A stretch of 64,000 bases of DNA, from assembly GCF_000297775.1 (NCBI RefSeq), contig NZ_JH815514.1:265455-329454 (forward strand). Reading direction: 5' to 3'. Shown one piece after another: positions 53,261-61,328 of the stretch. Origin of the DNA: Sutterella wadsworthensis 2_1_59BFAA. GTDB taxonomy: Bacteria; Pseudomonadota; Gammaproteobacteria; Burkholderiales; Burkholderiaceae_F. The notes beneath the pieces are model-generated. The model was not told the DNA's origin. It was given only the letters and a program-made list of their open reading frames with translations, and made no database searches. How positions within the stretch are numbered: position 1 is the stretch's first letter; each line of letters begins with the position of its first letter. Both the position numbers and the translations under genes were made by a program.

Positions 53261-53290
53261 AAAAAGGCTGCCCGAAGGGGCAGCCTTTTT
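53261..53290 (+). terminator. Rho-independent terminator of dctA
   Basis: Perfect 13-bp stem AAAAAGGCTGCCC/GGGCAGCCTTTTT with a GAAG tetraloop and T-tract. The group II intron remnant starts 6 bases after it. Confidence 0.95.
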
Positions 53291-53296
53291 GCTTCG

Positions 53297-54051
53297 GTGT
53301 GCTCGGCATGGGCACGTTCTAACGGGTGAAAGTCCCGAGAGGGGCCGGCAGTGGCAACCTCATAGCCAAAAGCAAGGTGTGCGTCGCGAGGCGTAGGCTG
53401 AAAGAAGCTGGAGGCAAGCCCTTGAGCTGATGAACAAGAACCTCATCAGGCATATGACGGTGGATAAGTCTGCAAGGCAAGACGAAGTCCAATAACTGCA
53501 CGGAACCGTCGGTGTAAATGAGGCAGCTATATGAGGGGAAAGAGCGTGTTCTACCCGAGGAGATCTCACGGACACCGCCCCAACAGGGCGATGGAGTAAA
53601 GCTTGCCGTGAGAAGTCAGCAGAAGCCTTGAAGAGTACAGAAAGGAGCATGAAGGCTTTCGTCCGTGGCTGGGTCAACTATTTCGCGGCGTCGACGATGG
53701 CGAAATTCGTCAGACGCACCGATGAATGGTTGCGCAGACGCATCCGTCAGATCTACTGGAAACAGTGGAAGAAGGTTCGGACTAAGTTTGCGGCGCTCAG
53801 GAAACTGGGCGCAGACGACAGGGTGGCTTGGGAGTGGGCCAATACCCGCAAATCGTACTGGCATACGGCAAACAGTTGGATACTCTCGACCTCGCTGACA
53901 AATGACCGACTCCGAAACTTGGGATGGACGTGCCTAGGGGACGTTTACAAGTAGGATGTTCTCTGAGGTTATTGATAATCGCCCACTGCGGATCCGCACG
54001 GTGGGTGGTGTGGAAGGGGCTGAGGACCGAAAGTCCTCACCCCTATCCGAT
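53297..54051 (+). mobile_element. degenerate group II intron (internal deletion)
   Basis: About 755 bases. The 5' end reads GTGTG and is followed by CTAACGGGTGAAAGTCCC, the typical start of domain I. The 3' end carries a domain V-like hairpin (CCCAC-TGCGG-ATC-CGCA-GTGGG pattern at about 53983-54006), then GGTGGTGTGG, and a domain VI-like stem (GGGGCTGAGGAC/GTCCTCACCCC) ending CTATCCGAT. A normal element is about 2 kb and encodes a 420-residue protein; here most of the protein gene is gone, leaving a 3' piece (next entry). It lies between the dctA terminator and another hairpin, so it is unable to move alone. Confidence 0.82.
53628..53954 (+). pseudogene. group II intron maturase, C-terminal remnant
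   Basis: A 108-residue open frame matching only the C-terminal group II maturase-specific region of LtrA-type proteins: FVRGWVNYFAASTMAKFV, RRIRQIYWKQWKK and WANTRKSYW...NRDRL-like end (here NDRLRNLGWTCLGD). The reverse transcriptase domain, and the bases that would encode it, are missing upstream of about 53630. With only the X/thumb part it would not splice or move the intron. The start codon is uncertain. Confidence 0.85.
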
Positions 54052-54086
54052 TGGCTCCCTGAGGGAGCCCCTGTTTGTGACGGATC

Positions 54087-55511
54087 TTATTTCTTGGCCT
54101 GAAGCTTGACGGGGATGAAGATGCGTCCGCCGTTGCGCTGCACGAGAAGGAGAACCTTGTTGTCCTTGCACTGCTCGAGCAGGTCGTCTCGGCTCTTGAG
54201 GAGCTTGCCGTCGGCGCTCACGAGGATGTCGCCCGCACGGATGCCTGCCTTGGCGGCGGAACCGGAAGCCTGGGTGACGAGAAGACCGGTGGTTTCAGCC
54301 TTCTTCTCCTCCTCCTTCGTAAGCGGGCGGGTCGTCACGCCGAGGCGGGTTTCATTGGCTGCCGTGGCCTGCTTCTCCTCGGTCGCCTTGTTGGAGCCGA
54401 CCGTCACCTTGATTTCCTGCTCCTTGCCGTCGCGGAAGACCGTCATCGTGACTTCGGTGCCCGGACGGATGGTGCTCACGAGAGAGGGCAGTGTGACGGA
54501 GGAGGTGACCTTCTTGCCGTTGAGCGCAAGAATGACGTCGCGCTCACGCAGGCCTGCCTTTTCGGCGGGGCTGTCCTTTTCGGTCTTCGTCACGAGGGCG
54601 CCCTCAGGCGTCTTGAGGCCGAGGCTGTCGGCGAGCTCCTGATTGATTTCCTGGATGAAGACGCCGACATAGCCGCGGGTGACCCTGCCGTCCTTGACGA
54701 GCTGGTCCTTGATCTGCATGGCCAGATCGATCGGGATGGCGAAGGAGAGGCCCATGAAGCCGCCCGACGTCGAGAAGATCTGGGAGTTGATGCCGACCAC
54801 TTCCCCCTGCATGTTGAAGAGCGGACCGCCGGAGTTGCCGGGGTTGACGGCCACGTCGGTCTGGATGAACGGCACATACTGGTCGCTCGGGAGGTTGCGC
54901 GAGAGCGCGGAGACGATGCCGGCCGTCACGGTGTTGTCGAGGCCGAACGGGCTGCCGATGGCGGCCACCCATTCACCGACCTTGAGCTTGCTGGAGTCGC
55001 CTATCTTGAGTACGGGCAGGTCCTTCGCTTCGATCTTGATGACGGCGATGTCGGTCTGCTTGTCGGAGCCGAGCACCTTGCCCTTGAATTCACGCTTGTC
55101 GGTGAGGCGGACGATGAGTTCATCGGCGCCCTCGACCACGTGGGCGTTCGTCATGATGATGCCGTCGGAGGAGACGATGAAGCCGGAGCCCGTGCCGCGC
55201 TGCTCGGGAATTTCCTGCGGACCGAAGTCGAAGGGAATGCCGAAGCGGCGGAAGATCTCTGCGCCGCGCGGATCAAGGCCCGGAATGCCGGCGTTTTCAA
55301 CTGTGCGGGCGTTGCGGATCATCTGGATGTTCACGACGCCGGGGCCGTTGTCCTCGACGAGCTTCACGAAGTCGGGGAGTTGCACCTGCTGCTTGTCTTC
55401 AGAGCCGCCGAAGATGGTGACGCCGGCAGTGGCCGGAACGGCGATGGAGCTGATGACGGCCGCGACCGCCAGAGAGAGCGTCGCGGAGCGGGCGATTTTC
55501 GATGCAAACAT
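54087..55511 (-). CDS. degQ: Do family serine endoprotease (DegP/DegQ type)
   Basis: 474 residues. Periplasmic protease and chaperone. ATG 55511 was chosen for AGGA 7 bases upstream and the following signal peptide (cleavage near PATAG, about residue 30). Catalytic triad His124 (TNAHVVEG), Asp154 (QTDIAVIKI) and Ser227 (NPGNSGGPL). Two PDZ domains (about 265-350 and 380-470) complete it. No long Q-linker like E. coli DegP, so DegQ-like. It lies 158 bases downstream of a QseBC-like system, which could regulate it. Confidence 0.93.
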   Translation of the reverse strand: MFASKIARSATLSLAVAAVISSIAVPATAGVTIFGGSEDKQQVQLPDFVKLVEDNGPGVVNIQMIRNARTVENAGIPGLDPRGAEIFRRFGIPFDFGPQEIPEQRGTGSGFIVSSDGIIMTNAHVVEGADELIVRLTDKREFKGKVLGSDKQTDIAVIKIEAKDLPVLKIGDSSKLKVGEWVAAIGSPFGLDNTVTAGIVSALSRNLPSDQYVPFIQTDVAVNPGNSGGPLFNMQGEVVGINSQIFSTSGGFMGLSFAIPIDLAMQIKDQLVKDGRVTRGYVGVFIQEINQELADSLGLKTPEGALVTKTEKDSPAEKAGLRERDVILALNGKKVTSSVTLPSLVSTIRPGTEVTMTVFRDGKEQEIKVTVGSNKATEEKQATAANETRLGVTTRPLTKEEEKKAETTGLLVTQASGSAAKAGIRAGDILVSADGKLLKSRDDLLEQCKDNKVLLLVQRNGGRIFIPVKLQAKK

Positions 55512-55669
55512 GCTTTTTTCCTGAGTGTGAGTCCCGGAAACGATGCGGCTGGGCCGCATTGTTTCCCAATTGATCCAACAACTTTATCGCAAAACGGATG
55601 GACGGGGTATCAGCTACAGGTAATGGTTGTGCAACAGGGGTTAAATTTGTAACAGAAGGGAAGTCCCTG

Positions 55670-57016
55670 TCAGACAGCCGCAGCGGCTGCGCCGAGCTTC
55701 GGAAGGCGGATGCGGAAGGTCGTGCCGCGCCCGTCAAGGCCGTCGTCGATTGCGATCGTACCATGATGGATGTCGACGATGCGCTTGACGATGGCGAGCC
55801 CGAGGCCTGTGCCCGAGGTCTTGGTGCCGAGCGCGCGGTAGAAGCGGTCGAAGACGCGTTCGCGCTCCTCGGGGGCGATGCCCGGACCGTTGTCGCAGAT
55901 TTCGATGACTGCGCCGTCGGTGTCCGCATCGGTTCGGGTGCGGATTTCGATGCGCCCGCCCTCAGGCGTGTAGCGCACGGCGTTGTCCGTGAGGTTCGTC
56001 ATCATCAGCCGCACGGCGTCCTCGAGCCCTTCCGTTGAGGCGGGTTTCGTGACGGCCGTGACCGTGATGCTCTTCTGGGAGGCAATGGGCGTCATGTCCT
56101 CGCACACGCTGTGGGCGAGGCTGTCGAGCTTGATCGTGCTTGCGGGATGCTTCGTCGAATCGGGATCGAGACGCGCAAGCGTGAGGAGCTGCTGCACGAG
56201 GCGGGTGGCTCTGTTGATGCCCTCGTTGAGGCGCATGAGGCTCTTCTCGCGCGCCTCGTCGGTCTTGGCGCGCTGTGCGAGCTGAACCTGAAGCTTGAGG
56301 GCCGTCAGCGGCGTGCGGAGTTCGTGAGCGGCGTCGGAGGCGAAGCGCTGCTGTGCGGAGAGGCTTTCGCGCAGTCGGTCCAGCAGTTGGTTGATGGCGC
56401 TGACGAGGCCTGCGAGCTCAAGCGGAAGCCCCTTCGTCGAGATGGGTTCGAGAGACGTGGGCGATCGGCGTGCGACGGAGCGTGCCGTCTTCTCGAGTGG
56501 TGCGAGGCCGCTGCCCACCACGATCCAGACGGCGATCGCGATGAAGGGCAGAAGCAGGCAGAGAGGCTGCAGGACGCGGAAGGCGGACGAGGCGGCGAGT
56601 TCGGTTCGCACGGCCGTGTCCTGGCCCACCGTGATGATGAGCGGGCCAGCCGGCGTAGAGTAGGTGCGCCAGTTGACACCGTTGAGCTTGGCTCTGGCAA
56701 AGCCCGGCGCGTCGGGAAGCGGCAGGTATGGCTGATCCTCGCGCTGCCAGACGGTGTTGTTCGCGGAGTCGTAGACCTGGACCACGATGTGGTAGGACTG
56801 CGCGTCGCCGATGATGGTCAGGTGATCGGGATCGGCAAGCGGGAAGGAGTGCGTGACGGACTGCGCAAGCGATTCCGCCGTTTCCTTCAAATGCGTGTCG
56901 AGAAACTTGTTGAACTCCGTCTGGGCGGAGAAGAACGTTGCCGCGGCCGTCGTGAAGCCGGCCGCGAGCAGCGCGCCGATCAGTGTAATCAGGAGCTTCC
57001 TGCGGATGGAGTGCAT
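55670..57016 (-). CDS. sensor histidine kinase, QseC-like
   Basis: 448 residues. Two membrane helices (about 7-30 and 149-171) flank a periplasmic domain of about 118 residues. A HAMP-like linker follows, then the DHp domain with His231 in DAAHELRTPLTALK and the HATPase domain (NLTDNAVRYTPEGG N box, DNGPGIAPEE G1, GTGLGLAIV G2). This resembles QseC/PmrB-type kinases. The start is 3 bases after the response regulator stop. The signal is unknown. Confidence 0.9.
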   Translation of the reverse strand: MHSIRRKLLITLIGALLAAGFTTAAATFFSAQTEFNKFLDTHLKETAESLAQSVTHSFPLADPDHLTIIGDAQSYHIVVQVYDSANNTVWQREDQPYLPLPDAPGFARAKLNGVNWRTYSTPAGPLIITVGQDTAVRTELAASSAFRVLQPLCLLLPFIAIAVWIVVGSGLAPLEKTARSVARRSPTSLEPISTKGLPLELAGLVSAINQLLDRLRESLSAQQRFASDAAHELRTPLTALKLQVQLAQRAKTDEAREKSLMRLNEGINRATRLVQQLLTLARLDPDSTKHPASTIKLDSLAHSVCEDMTPIASQKSITVTAVTKPASTEGLEDAVRLMMTNLTDNAVRYTPEGGRIEIRTRTDADTDGAVIEICDNGPGIAPEERERVFDRFYRALGTKTSGTGLGLAIVKRIVDIHHGTIAIDDGLDGRGTTFRIRLPKLGAAAAAV

Positions 57017-57019
57017 GGA

Positions 57020-57676
57020 CTAGGTTTCGAGAAGGTAGCCGACGCCGCGCACGGTCTTGATGGCGTTGTCGGAGAGCTTCTTTCTCAGATGGTGGATGTG
57101 AACCTCGATGGCGTTCGAGCCCACGGTATTGTCCCAGTTGTAGAGCTTCTCCTCGAGCTGGGAGCGGCTCCAGACGACGCCCTGGCGTTCGGCGAGGGCT
57201 GCGAGCAGAGCGTACTCCTTGGAGGAGAGGATGACGGGCTCACCGTTGAAGGTGACTTCGCGCGTGGCGGGGGAGATCCTCAGGGCGCCGCGTTCGATGA
57301 TCGGGTCCGCACGGCCTGCGGAGCGGCGCAGCAGGGCGCGCACGCGGGCCGAGAGCTCATCGAGCTCATAGGGCTTGACCAGATAGTCGTCGGCGCCGCT
57401 GTCGAGACCCTTGACGCGGTCGTCGACGGTGTCGCGGGCGGTCGTCACGAGAACGGGCGTCGGGTCGCGTCGGGCGCGGACCTCCTTGAGAACCTGAAGG
57501 CCGTCCTTGCCGGGCAGGCCCAGATCGAGGATGACGAGGGAAAACGGCGTGGTCTTCATGGCGAGCAGCGCGGACTGTCCGTCACGGACCCAGTCGACTG
57601 CGTAGTCCTCGCTTTCAAGGAAGGCAACGAGGCTTTCACCGATCATGTCATCGTCTTCAGCGACAAGAATTCTCAT
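57020..57676 (-). CDS. OmpR family response regulator, QseB-like
   Basis: 218 residues. Receiver domain with acidic pocket EDDD at 7-10, phosphoacceptor Asp51, Thr79 switch and Lys101; C-terminal winged helix with WSRSQLEEKLY and EVHIHHLRKKL typical of QseB/PmrA. It precedes the kinase by 3 bases and overlaps a membrane-protein gene by 20 bases upstream. Confidence 0.93.
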   Translation of the reverse strand: MRILVAEDDDMIGESLVAFLESEDYAVDWVRDGQSALLAMKTTPFSLVILDLGLPGKDGLQVLKEVRARRDPTPVLVTTARDTVDDRVKGLDSGADDYLVKPYELDELSARVRALLRRSAGRADPIIERGALRISPATREVTFNGEPVILSSKEYALLAALAERQGVVWSRSQLEEKLYNWDNTVGSNAIEVHIHHLRKKLSDNAIKTVRGVGYLLET

Positions 57677-58241
57677 GTTTTTTCTCTTGATATCGTTGAT
57701 GCAGGCGGCAGAGCGCGGTCCTCAGCACGACGGCCGCCGTGAAGGCGAGCAGCATCAGGCCGGGCAGCGTCATCCTTACGTGCGTGAGCGTGGTCGTCGC
57801 AGCCATGAGCCGCTCGGCCGCAGGCATGAGGACAAGAATCCAGAAGAGGACCCAGAGCACGGTGAAGAGGACGGCATAGAGGCAGACGGCGGGCCTGCCG
57901 CCGCTTTGCGAGGCAAGCGCGACGGTGCCGTTGAAGCGCCATCCGACTGCGGGCACGACTCTTGCGGCCGCGCCTGCCGGACCGTGTTTCCGGAGCCACT
58001 GCCCTATTGTATAGTCGCAGGCAGAAGGCGGCGGAACCTCCTCTCTCTTTTTGTGCCGCAGGCCGATCCGCCACAGCAGGAGCGTGAGGCACGCCGAGCC
58101 GAGCGCGACGGCGCCGGCCGCTTCAGCGGGTCCCGTGATGCGGGCGGTCGCAAACAGCACCGCCATCAGGATGGCGGCGGTTCGGTCCGCAGATGCGAGA
58201 AGAAAAAGGATGGGGAGCGCCCAGTCGCTGATAAAATTCAT
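57657..58241 (-). CDS. hypothetical membrane protein
   Basis: 194 residues with about five hydrophobic stretches (about 4-18, 22-60, 117-138, 154-178), a basic middle loop, and an arginine/lysine-rich end (RYQEKKHENSCR). I do not recognise a family. Its end overlaps the response regulator start by 20 bases, so it is the first gene of a membrane protein-regulator-kinase operon. It might be a signal input or a target. It is divergent from the DUF4870-like gene. Confidence 0.6.
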   Translation of the reverse strand: MNFISDWALPILFLLASADRTAAILMAVLFATARITGPAEAAGAVALGSACLTLLLWRIGLRHKKREEVPPPSACDYTIGQWLRKHGPAGAAARVVPAVGWRFNGTVALASQSGGRPAVCLYAVLFTVLWVLFWILVLMPAAERLMAATTTLTHVRMTLPGLMLLAFTAAVVLRTALCRLHQRYQEKKHENSCR

Positions 58242-58292
58242 GGCGATGCGTTGGCGGAAAGGTCAAGGCATGAACATTTTAGAGGAAGAACC

Positions 58293-58697
58293 ATGGAACC
58301 CCGGGTATACGAACCGTCCGACGGCACGCGCATCGTCGCGCACGTCGTTTATGGCCTGCACACCGTCTCGATCCTGCTCGGACTGATGACGGGCGCTTCC
58401 ATTGCAGGCGCCTTCATCTTTTCGTGGCCTTCCATTCTGGCAGTGATCCTGAACTACATCTTCCGCGGCGACGCGGAGGGGACGTACCTTGAAAGCCATT
58501 TCGCATGGCAGATCCGCACCTTCTGGCTGGCGGCGCTCTGGCTCGTCGTAACGGGGCTCTTCGGCTGGGCCCTGCTTTTCTTCGGGATCGGATTCTTCAT
58601 CTTGATCATCGGCTTTCTCGTTCTCGGCGTCTGGATTGCGTACCGCATCGGCTACGGCTGGCTCAGGCTCGGACGTCACGAGGCGCTGCCGCTTTGA
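58293..58697 (+). CDS. DUF4870-like membrane protein
   Basis: 134 residues. Three or four hydrophobic segments; the stretch LESHFAWQIRTFW between helices 2 and 3 is the conserved feature of this small-membrane-protein family found in many betaproteobacteria. Function unknown. ATG 58293 follows AGAGGAAGAA; the frame is open far upstream opposite other genes, without support. yaeQ follows after 36 bases. Confidence 0.75.
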   Translation: MEPRVYEPSDGTRIVAHVVYGLHTVSILLGLMTGASIAGAFIFSWPSILAVILNYIFRGDAEGTYLESHFAWQIRTFWLAALWLVVTGLFGWALLFFGIGFFILIIGFLVLGVWIAYRIGYGWLRLGRHEALPL

Positions 58698-58733
58698 TGG
58701 CGGCACGGGAAGGACGCAAAGGAACAAAACGAA

Positions 58734-59297
58734 ATGGCTTTGGGAGCAACCGTCTACAAGGCGACGATCGACGTCTCGGACCTGGACCGCGACAGTTACG
58801 GCAACTACGTGCTCACGATCGCACGTCATCCTTCCGAAACGGAGGAGCGCCTGATGCTCCGCGTGCTGGCGTTCTGCCGGCTGGCGGGCGAACGTCTGGA
58901 GTTCGGCCGCGGACTTTCAACGGAAGGCGAACCCGCGCTCTGGGAGATTGACGACACGGGGGCGATCGTCCAGTGGATCGAGGTGGGATGTCCCGACGTC
59001 AAGCAGGTGAGAAAGGCTGCGGGCCGCAGCGAACACGTGCAGATCGTCGCCTACGGCGAGGATCGCGTCGAACCCTGGTGGGAGGGAAACAAGGGAGACT
59101 TCGCCAAGATCGGCAAGCTCACGGTCGTGAGCGTGCCCGACGATCAGGTGACGGCGCTTGCCTCGATGGCGTCGCGCAACATGAAGCTTGCGGTCACGAT
59201 CCAGGACGGCATCCTCTGGATCAGCGACGATCGTGATTCGCTTCAGATCGAGGTGACGGTCCTGCAGACCGAGCACGAGCGGTACTCGGACTTCTGA
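58734..59297 (+). CDS. YaeQ family protein
   Basis: 187 residues. Family start MALGATVYKATIDVSDLDRDSY and the central IQWIEVG-PDVKQVRKAAGRSEHVQIVAYG stretch (here IVQWIEVGCPDVK). YaeQ has a nuclease-like fold (PD-(D/E)XK superfamily) and a possible role in transcription, but its biochemical function is unproven. A stem-loop terminator follows. Confidence 0.9.
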   Translation: MALGATVYKATIDVSDLDRDSYGNYVLTIARHPSETEERLMLRVLAFCRLAGERLEFGRGLSTEGEPALWEIDDTGAIVQWIEVGCPDVKQVRKAAGRSEHVQIVAYGEDRVEPWWEGNKGDFAKIGKLTVVSVPDDQVTALASMASRNMKLAVTIQDGILWISDDRDSLQIEVTVLQTEHERYSDF

Positions 59298-59310
59298 TCC
59301 GCACCGCGCC

Positions 59311-59349
59311 AAATGAGAGAAGCCGCCTGATGGGCGGCTTCTCTCATTT
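59311..59349. terminator. stem-loop between convergent genes
   Basis: A perfect 17-bp stem AAATGAGAGAAGCCGCC/GGCGGCTTCTCTCATTT around TGATG. It ends yaeQ and overlaps the last codon of the globin gene. The T-tract is short (TTT), so it may be a stability or blocking element. Confidence 0.65.
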
Positions 59350-59727
59350 GGTGCGGAGGCTGTCCGCCATGCGCCAGAAGGCGCCCTCGAGGTAGAGGCG
59401 GAGCTCCTCGTCGGAGACCGTCTCGCGAAGGGCCGTTCGCATGCAGAGCATCCATTCATCGCGCGCCTCGCCGTCAATGGCGAAGCTTCGATGGCTCTCC
59501 CTCAGCATGGGCATGCCGTGGCGCTCCTGATAGAGCGCGGGACCGCCTAGCCAGGTGCTGAGGAATTCGGTCATGCGCAGCTCGTACTTGGAGAGGTCCT
59601 CCGGGTAGAGGCTGCGAAGCCTCTGGGCCCCGGGAAGCGTCTTCAGAGCCTCGATGTAGGCCTTGACCAGCCGAATGACACCCTCCTCGCCGCCCAGGCG
59701 TGCGTAGAGAGAATTGAGATTCGACAT
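59344..59727 (-). CDS. truncated haemoglobin, group II
   Basis: 127 residues. Starts LYARLGGEEGVIRLVKAYIEAL and has the group II stretch LREsHRSFAID with His79 as proximal haem ligand, and Trp92 in RDEWMLCMRTAL (the conserved G8 Trp). Group II globins bind O2 and may detoxify NO or peroxide. ATG 59727 was chosen as the family start. It lies 14 bases after ybgE, at the end of the cytochrome bd operon, which suggests a linked role in O2 or NO handling. Confidence 0.87.
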   Translation of the reverse strand: MSNLNSLYARLGGEEGVIRLVKAYIEALKTLPGAQRLRSLYPEDLSKYELRMTEFLSTWLGGPALYQERHGMPMLRESHRSFAIDGEARDEWMLCMRTALRETVSDEELRLYLEGAFWRMADSLRTK

Positions 59728-59741
59728 GACGTCCTTTCCCC

Positions 59742-60032
59742 TTATGAAAAAACCTGCCAGGCGCCGATCAGTAGCATGGTCCAGCCGACGGGCAGAGAGA
59801 GCAGCCTGCGCAACCAGCGGTTCTCCGGCGTGAAGCCGAAGCCGCAGATCCAACAGATACTCATGCCCATCATCATGAGGACGAACCAGCCGTGCGGCAC
59901 CGACGCGCCGTCCGTGGCGACGGCGCGCGGATAGATCACGACCAGAGCCACGACGGCGGCAGCCGCGAGGATGGACAGCGTGCGGATGAATCCGTTGGCG
60001 CCGGGCGTCTTCTTGAGTTCGTCAGTGCTCAT
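59742..60032 (-). CDS. ybgE: cyd operon protein YbgE
   Basis: 96 residues with three hydrophobic segments; FVLMMMGMSICWICGFGFTP resembles the YbgE signature. It usually follows cydX in proteobacteria. Its role is unknown. It overlaps cydX by 11 bases. ATG 60032 starts MSTDELKK; a 15-codon upstream extension would lie over cydX. Confidence 0.83.
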   Translation of the reverse strand: MSTDELKKTPGANGFIRTLSILAAAAVVALVVIYPRAVATDGASVPHGWFVLMMMGMSICWICGFGFTPENRWLRRLLSLPVGWTMLLIGAWQVFS

Positions 60033-60111
60033 TCTTGGACAGGACGACTTCAACGACGGAAGCGAGAAGGATGGCAAAGGCCAGCCCCATCACCCAGTAA
60101 AAGTAAGCCAT
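60022..60111 (-). CDS. cydX: cytochrome bd-type oxidase subunit CydX
   Basis: A 29-residue protein, below the size of most gene calls. It begins MAYFYWVMG and has one membrane helix ending SVVEVVLSKNEH; E. coli CydX has 37 residues with the same start MWYFxWILG-like pattern and a conserved Glu in the helix (here EVV). It stabilises the haem b/d site of CydAB. It lies 63 bases after cydB and before ybgE, the usual place. Confidence 0.87.
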   Translation of the reverse strand: MAYFYWVMGLAFAILLASVVEVVLSKNEH

Positions 60112-60174
60112 GGTTGTTTCCTCTTTCAGTCGGGACCGGCTGGGCCGGTCCCGGTTGTCGGATGTTGCGCTCGA

Positions 60175-61314
60175 TCAGTAGAGCGAGTGCGAGTTCTTCT
60201 CGATGTATTCGCTGTTGAGCTTGCCGCTCATGACCTTGTAGGCCCAGCCGGTGTACAGGAGCACCAGCGGGAGGAAGATCAGCGTGACGAACAGCATGAT
60301 TTCAAGCGTCAGCTGCGAGCTCGTGCAGTCCCAGAGGGTGAGTCCGGCGTTGGGCATCGTCGAGGACGGCATGACGAACGGGAACATCGCGAGCAGCGGC
60401 GTCAGGATGATGCCGAGCAGCGAGGCGGCCGAGAGCACGAAGGCGAAGCCGGGCTTGTTCGCACGGACCATGACGGCGCCGCCGAGCGCGCCGATCACGC
60501 CGAGAGCGGGCACGAGCCAGAGCACGGGCACGGAGGCGAAGTTGGCGAACCAGGCGCCGGCCTGAATCTCGACGGTCTTGGCGAGCGGGTTGGCCGGGCC
60601 GGCGGGATCAAGACCGGCGACGGCGACGTAGCCGTCGATGCCGGCCCAGACCCAGAGGCCGCCGATCACGAAGAGCACGGCGGAGACGATGCCTGCGATG
60701 AAGGCGACGTTGCGGGCACGGGCCTGCAGGGCACCTTCAGTGCGAAGCGTCAGGTAGTTGCCGCCGTGGGCCACGATCATGACGAGCGAGAGCACGCCGC
60801 AGAGCAGGCCGAACGGATTCAGCAGGCCGAAGAACGAGCCCGTGTAGATCGGACGCATCGTTTCGTCGATGTGGAACGGAACGCCCTGCAGCAGGTTGCC
60901 GAAGGCGACGCCGCAGATCACCGGCGGGATGGCGGAGCCGAGGAACAGGAGCCAGTCCCACGTCGTGCGCCACTTCGTGGCGGCCACCTTGGAGCGGAAG
61001 TCGAAGGCGACGGGACGGAAGATGAGGGCCATCAGCAGGACGAGCATCGCCCAGTAGAAGCCGGAGAACGCCGTAGCGTACATCATCGGCCAAGCGGCGA
61101 ACATGGCGCCGCCGCCGGTGATGAGCCAGACCTGGTTGCCGTCCCAGTGCGGAGCGACGGAGTTGATCATCACGCGGCGCTCGTTGTCGTCCTTGCCGAG
61201 GAACGGCAGGAGCGAGCCGACGCCCATGTCGTGGCCGTCCATGACGGCGAAGCCGACGAGCAGCACGCCGATGAAAAGCCACCAGATTACTTTGAGGATT
61301 TCATAGTCGATCAT
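60175..61314 (-). CDS. cydB: cytochrome bd ubiquinol oxidase subunit II
   Basis: 379 residues, eight or nine helices. CydB stretches: GVGSLLPFLGKDDNERRVMINSVAPHWDGNQVW (given by its ends, GVGSLLPF and HWDGNQVW) and PLVLLYTGWAYKVM at the C-terminus. It binds CydA and gives the haem-free half of the oxidase. Starts 14 bases after cydA stops. Confidence 0.96.
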   Translation of the reverse strand: MIDYEILKVIWWLFIGVLLVGFAVMDGHDMGVGSLLPFLGKDDNERRVMINSVAPHWDGNQVWLITGGGAMFAAWPMMYATAFSGFYWAMLVLLMALIFRPVAFDFRSKVAATKWRTTWDWLLFLGSAIPPVICGVAFGNLLQGVPFHIDETMRPIYTGSFFGLLNPFGLLCGVLSLVMIVAHGGNYLTLRTEGALQARARNVAFIAGIVSAVLFVIGGLWVWAGIDGYVAVAGLDPAGPANPLAKTVEIQAGAWFANFASVPVLWLVPALGVIGALGGAVMVRANKPGFAFVLSAASLLGIILTPLLAMFPFVMPSSTMPNAGLTLWDCTSSQLTLEIMLFVTLIFLPLVLLYTGWAYKVMSGKLNSEYIEKNSHSLY

Positions 61315-61328
61315 GTCAGAGCCTCGGC

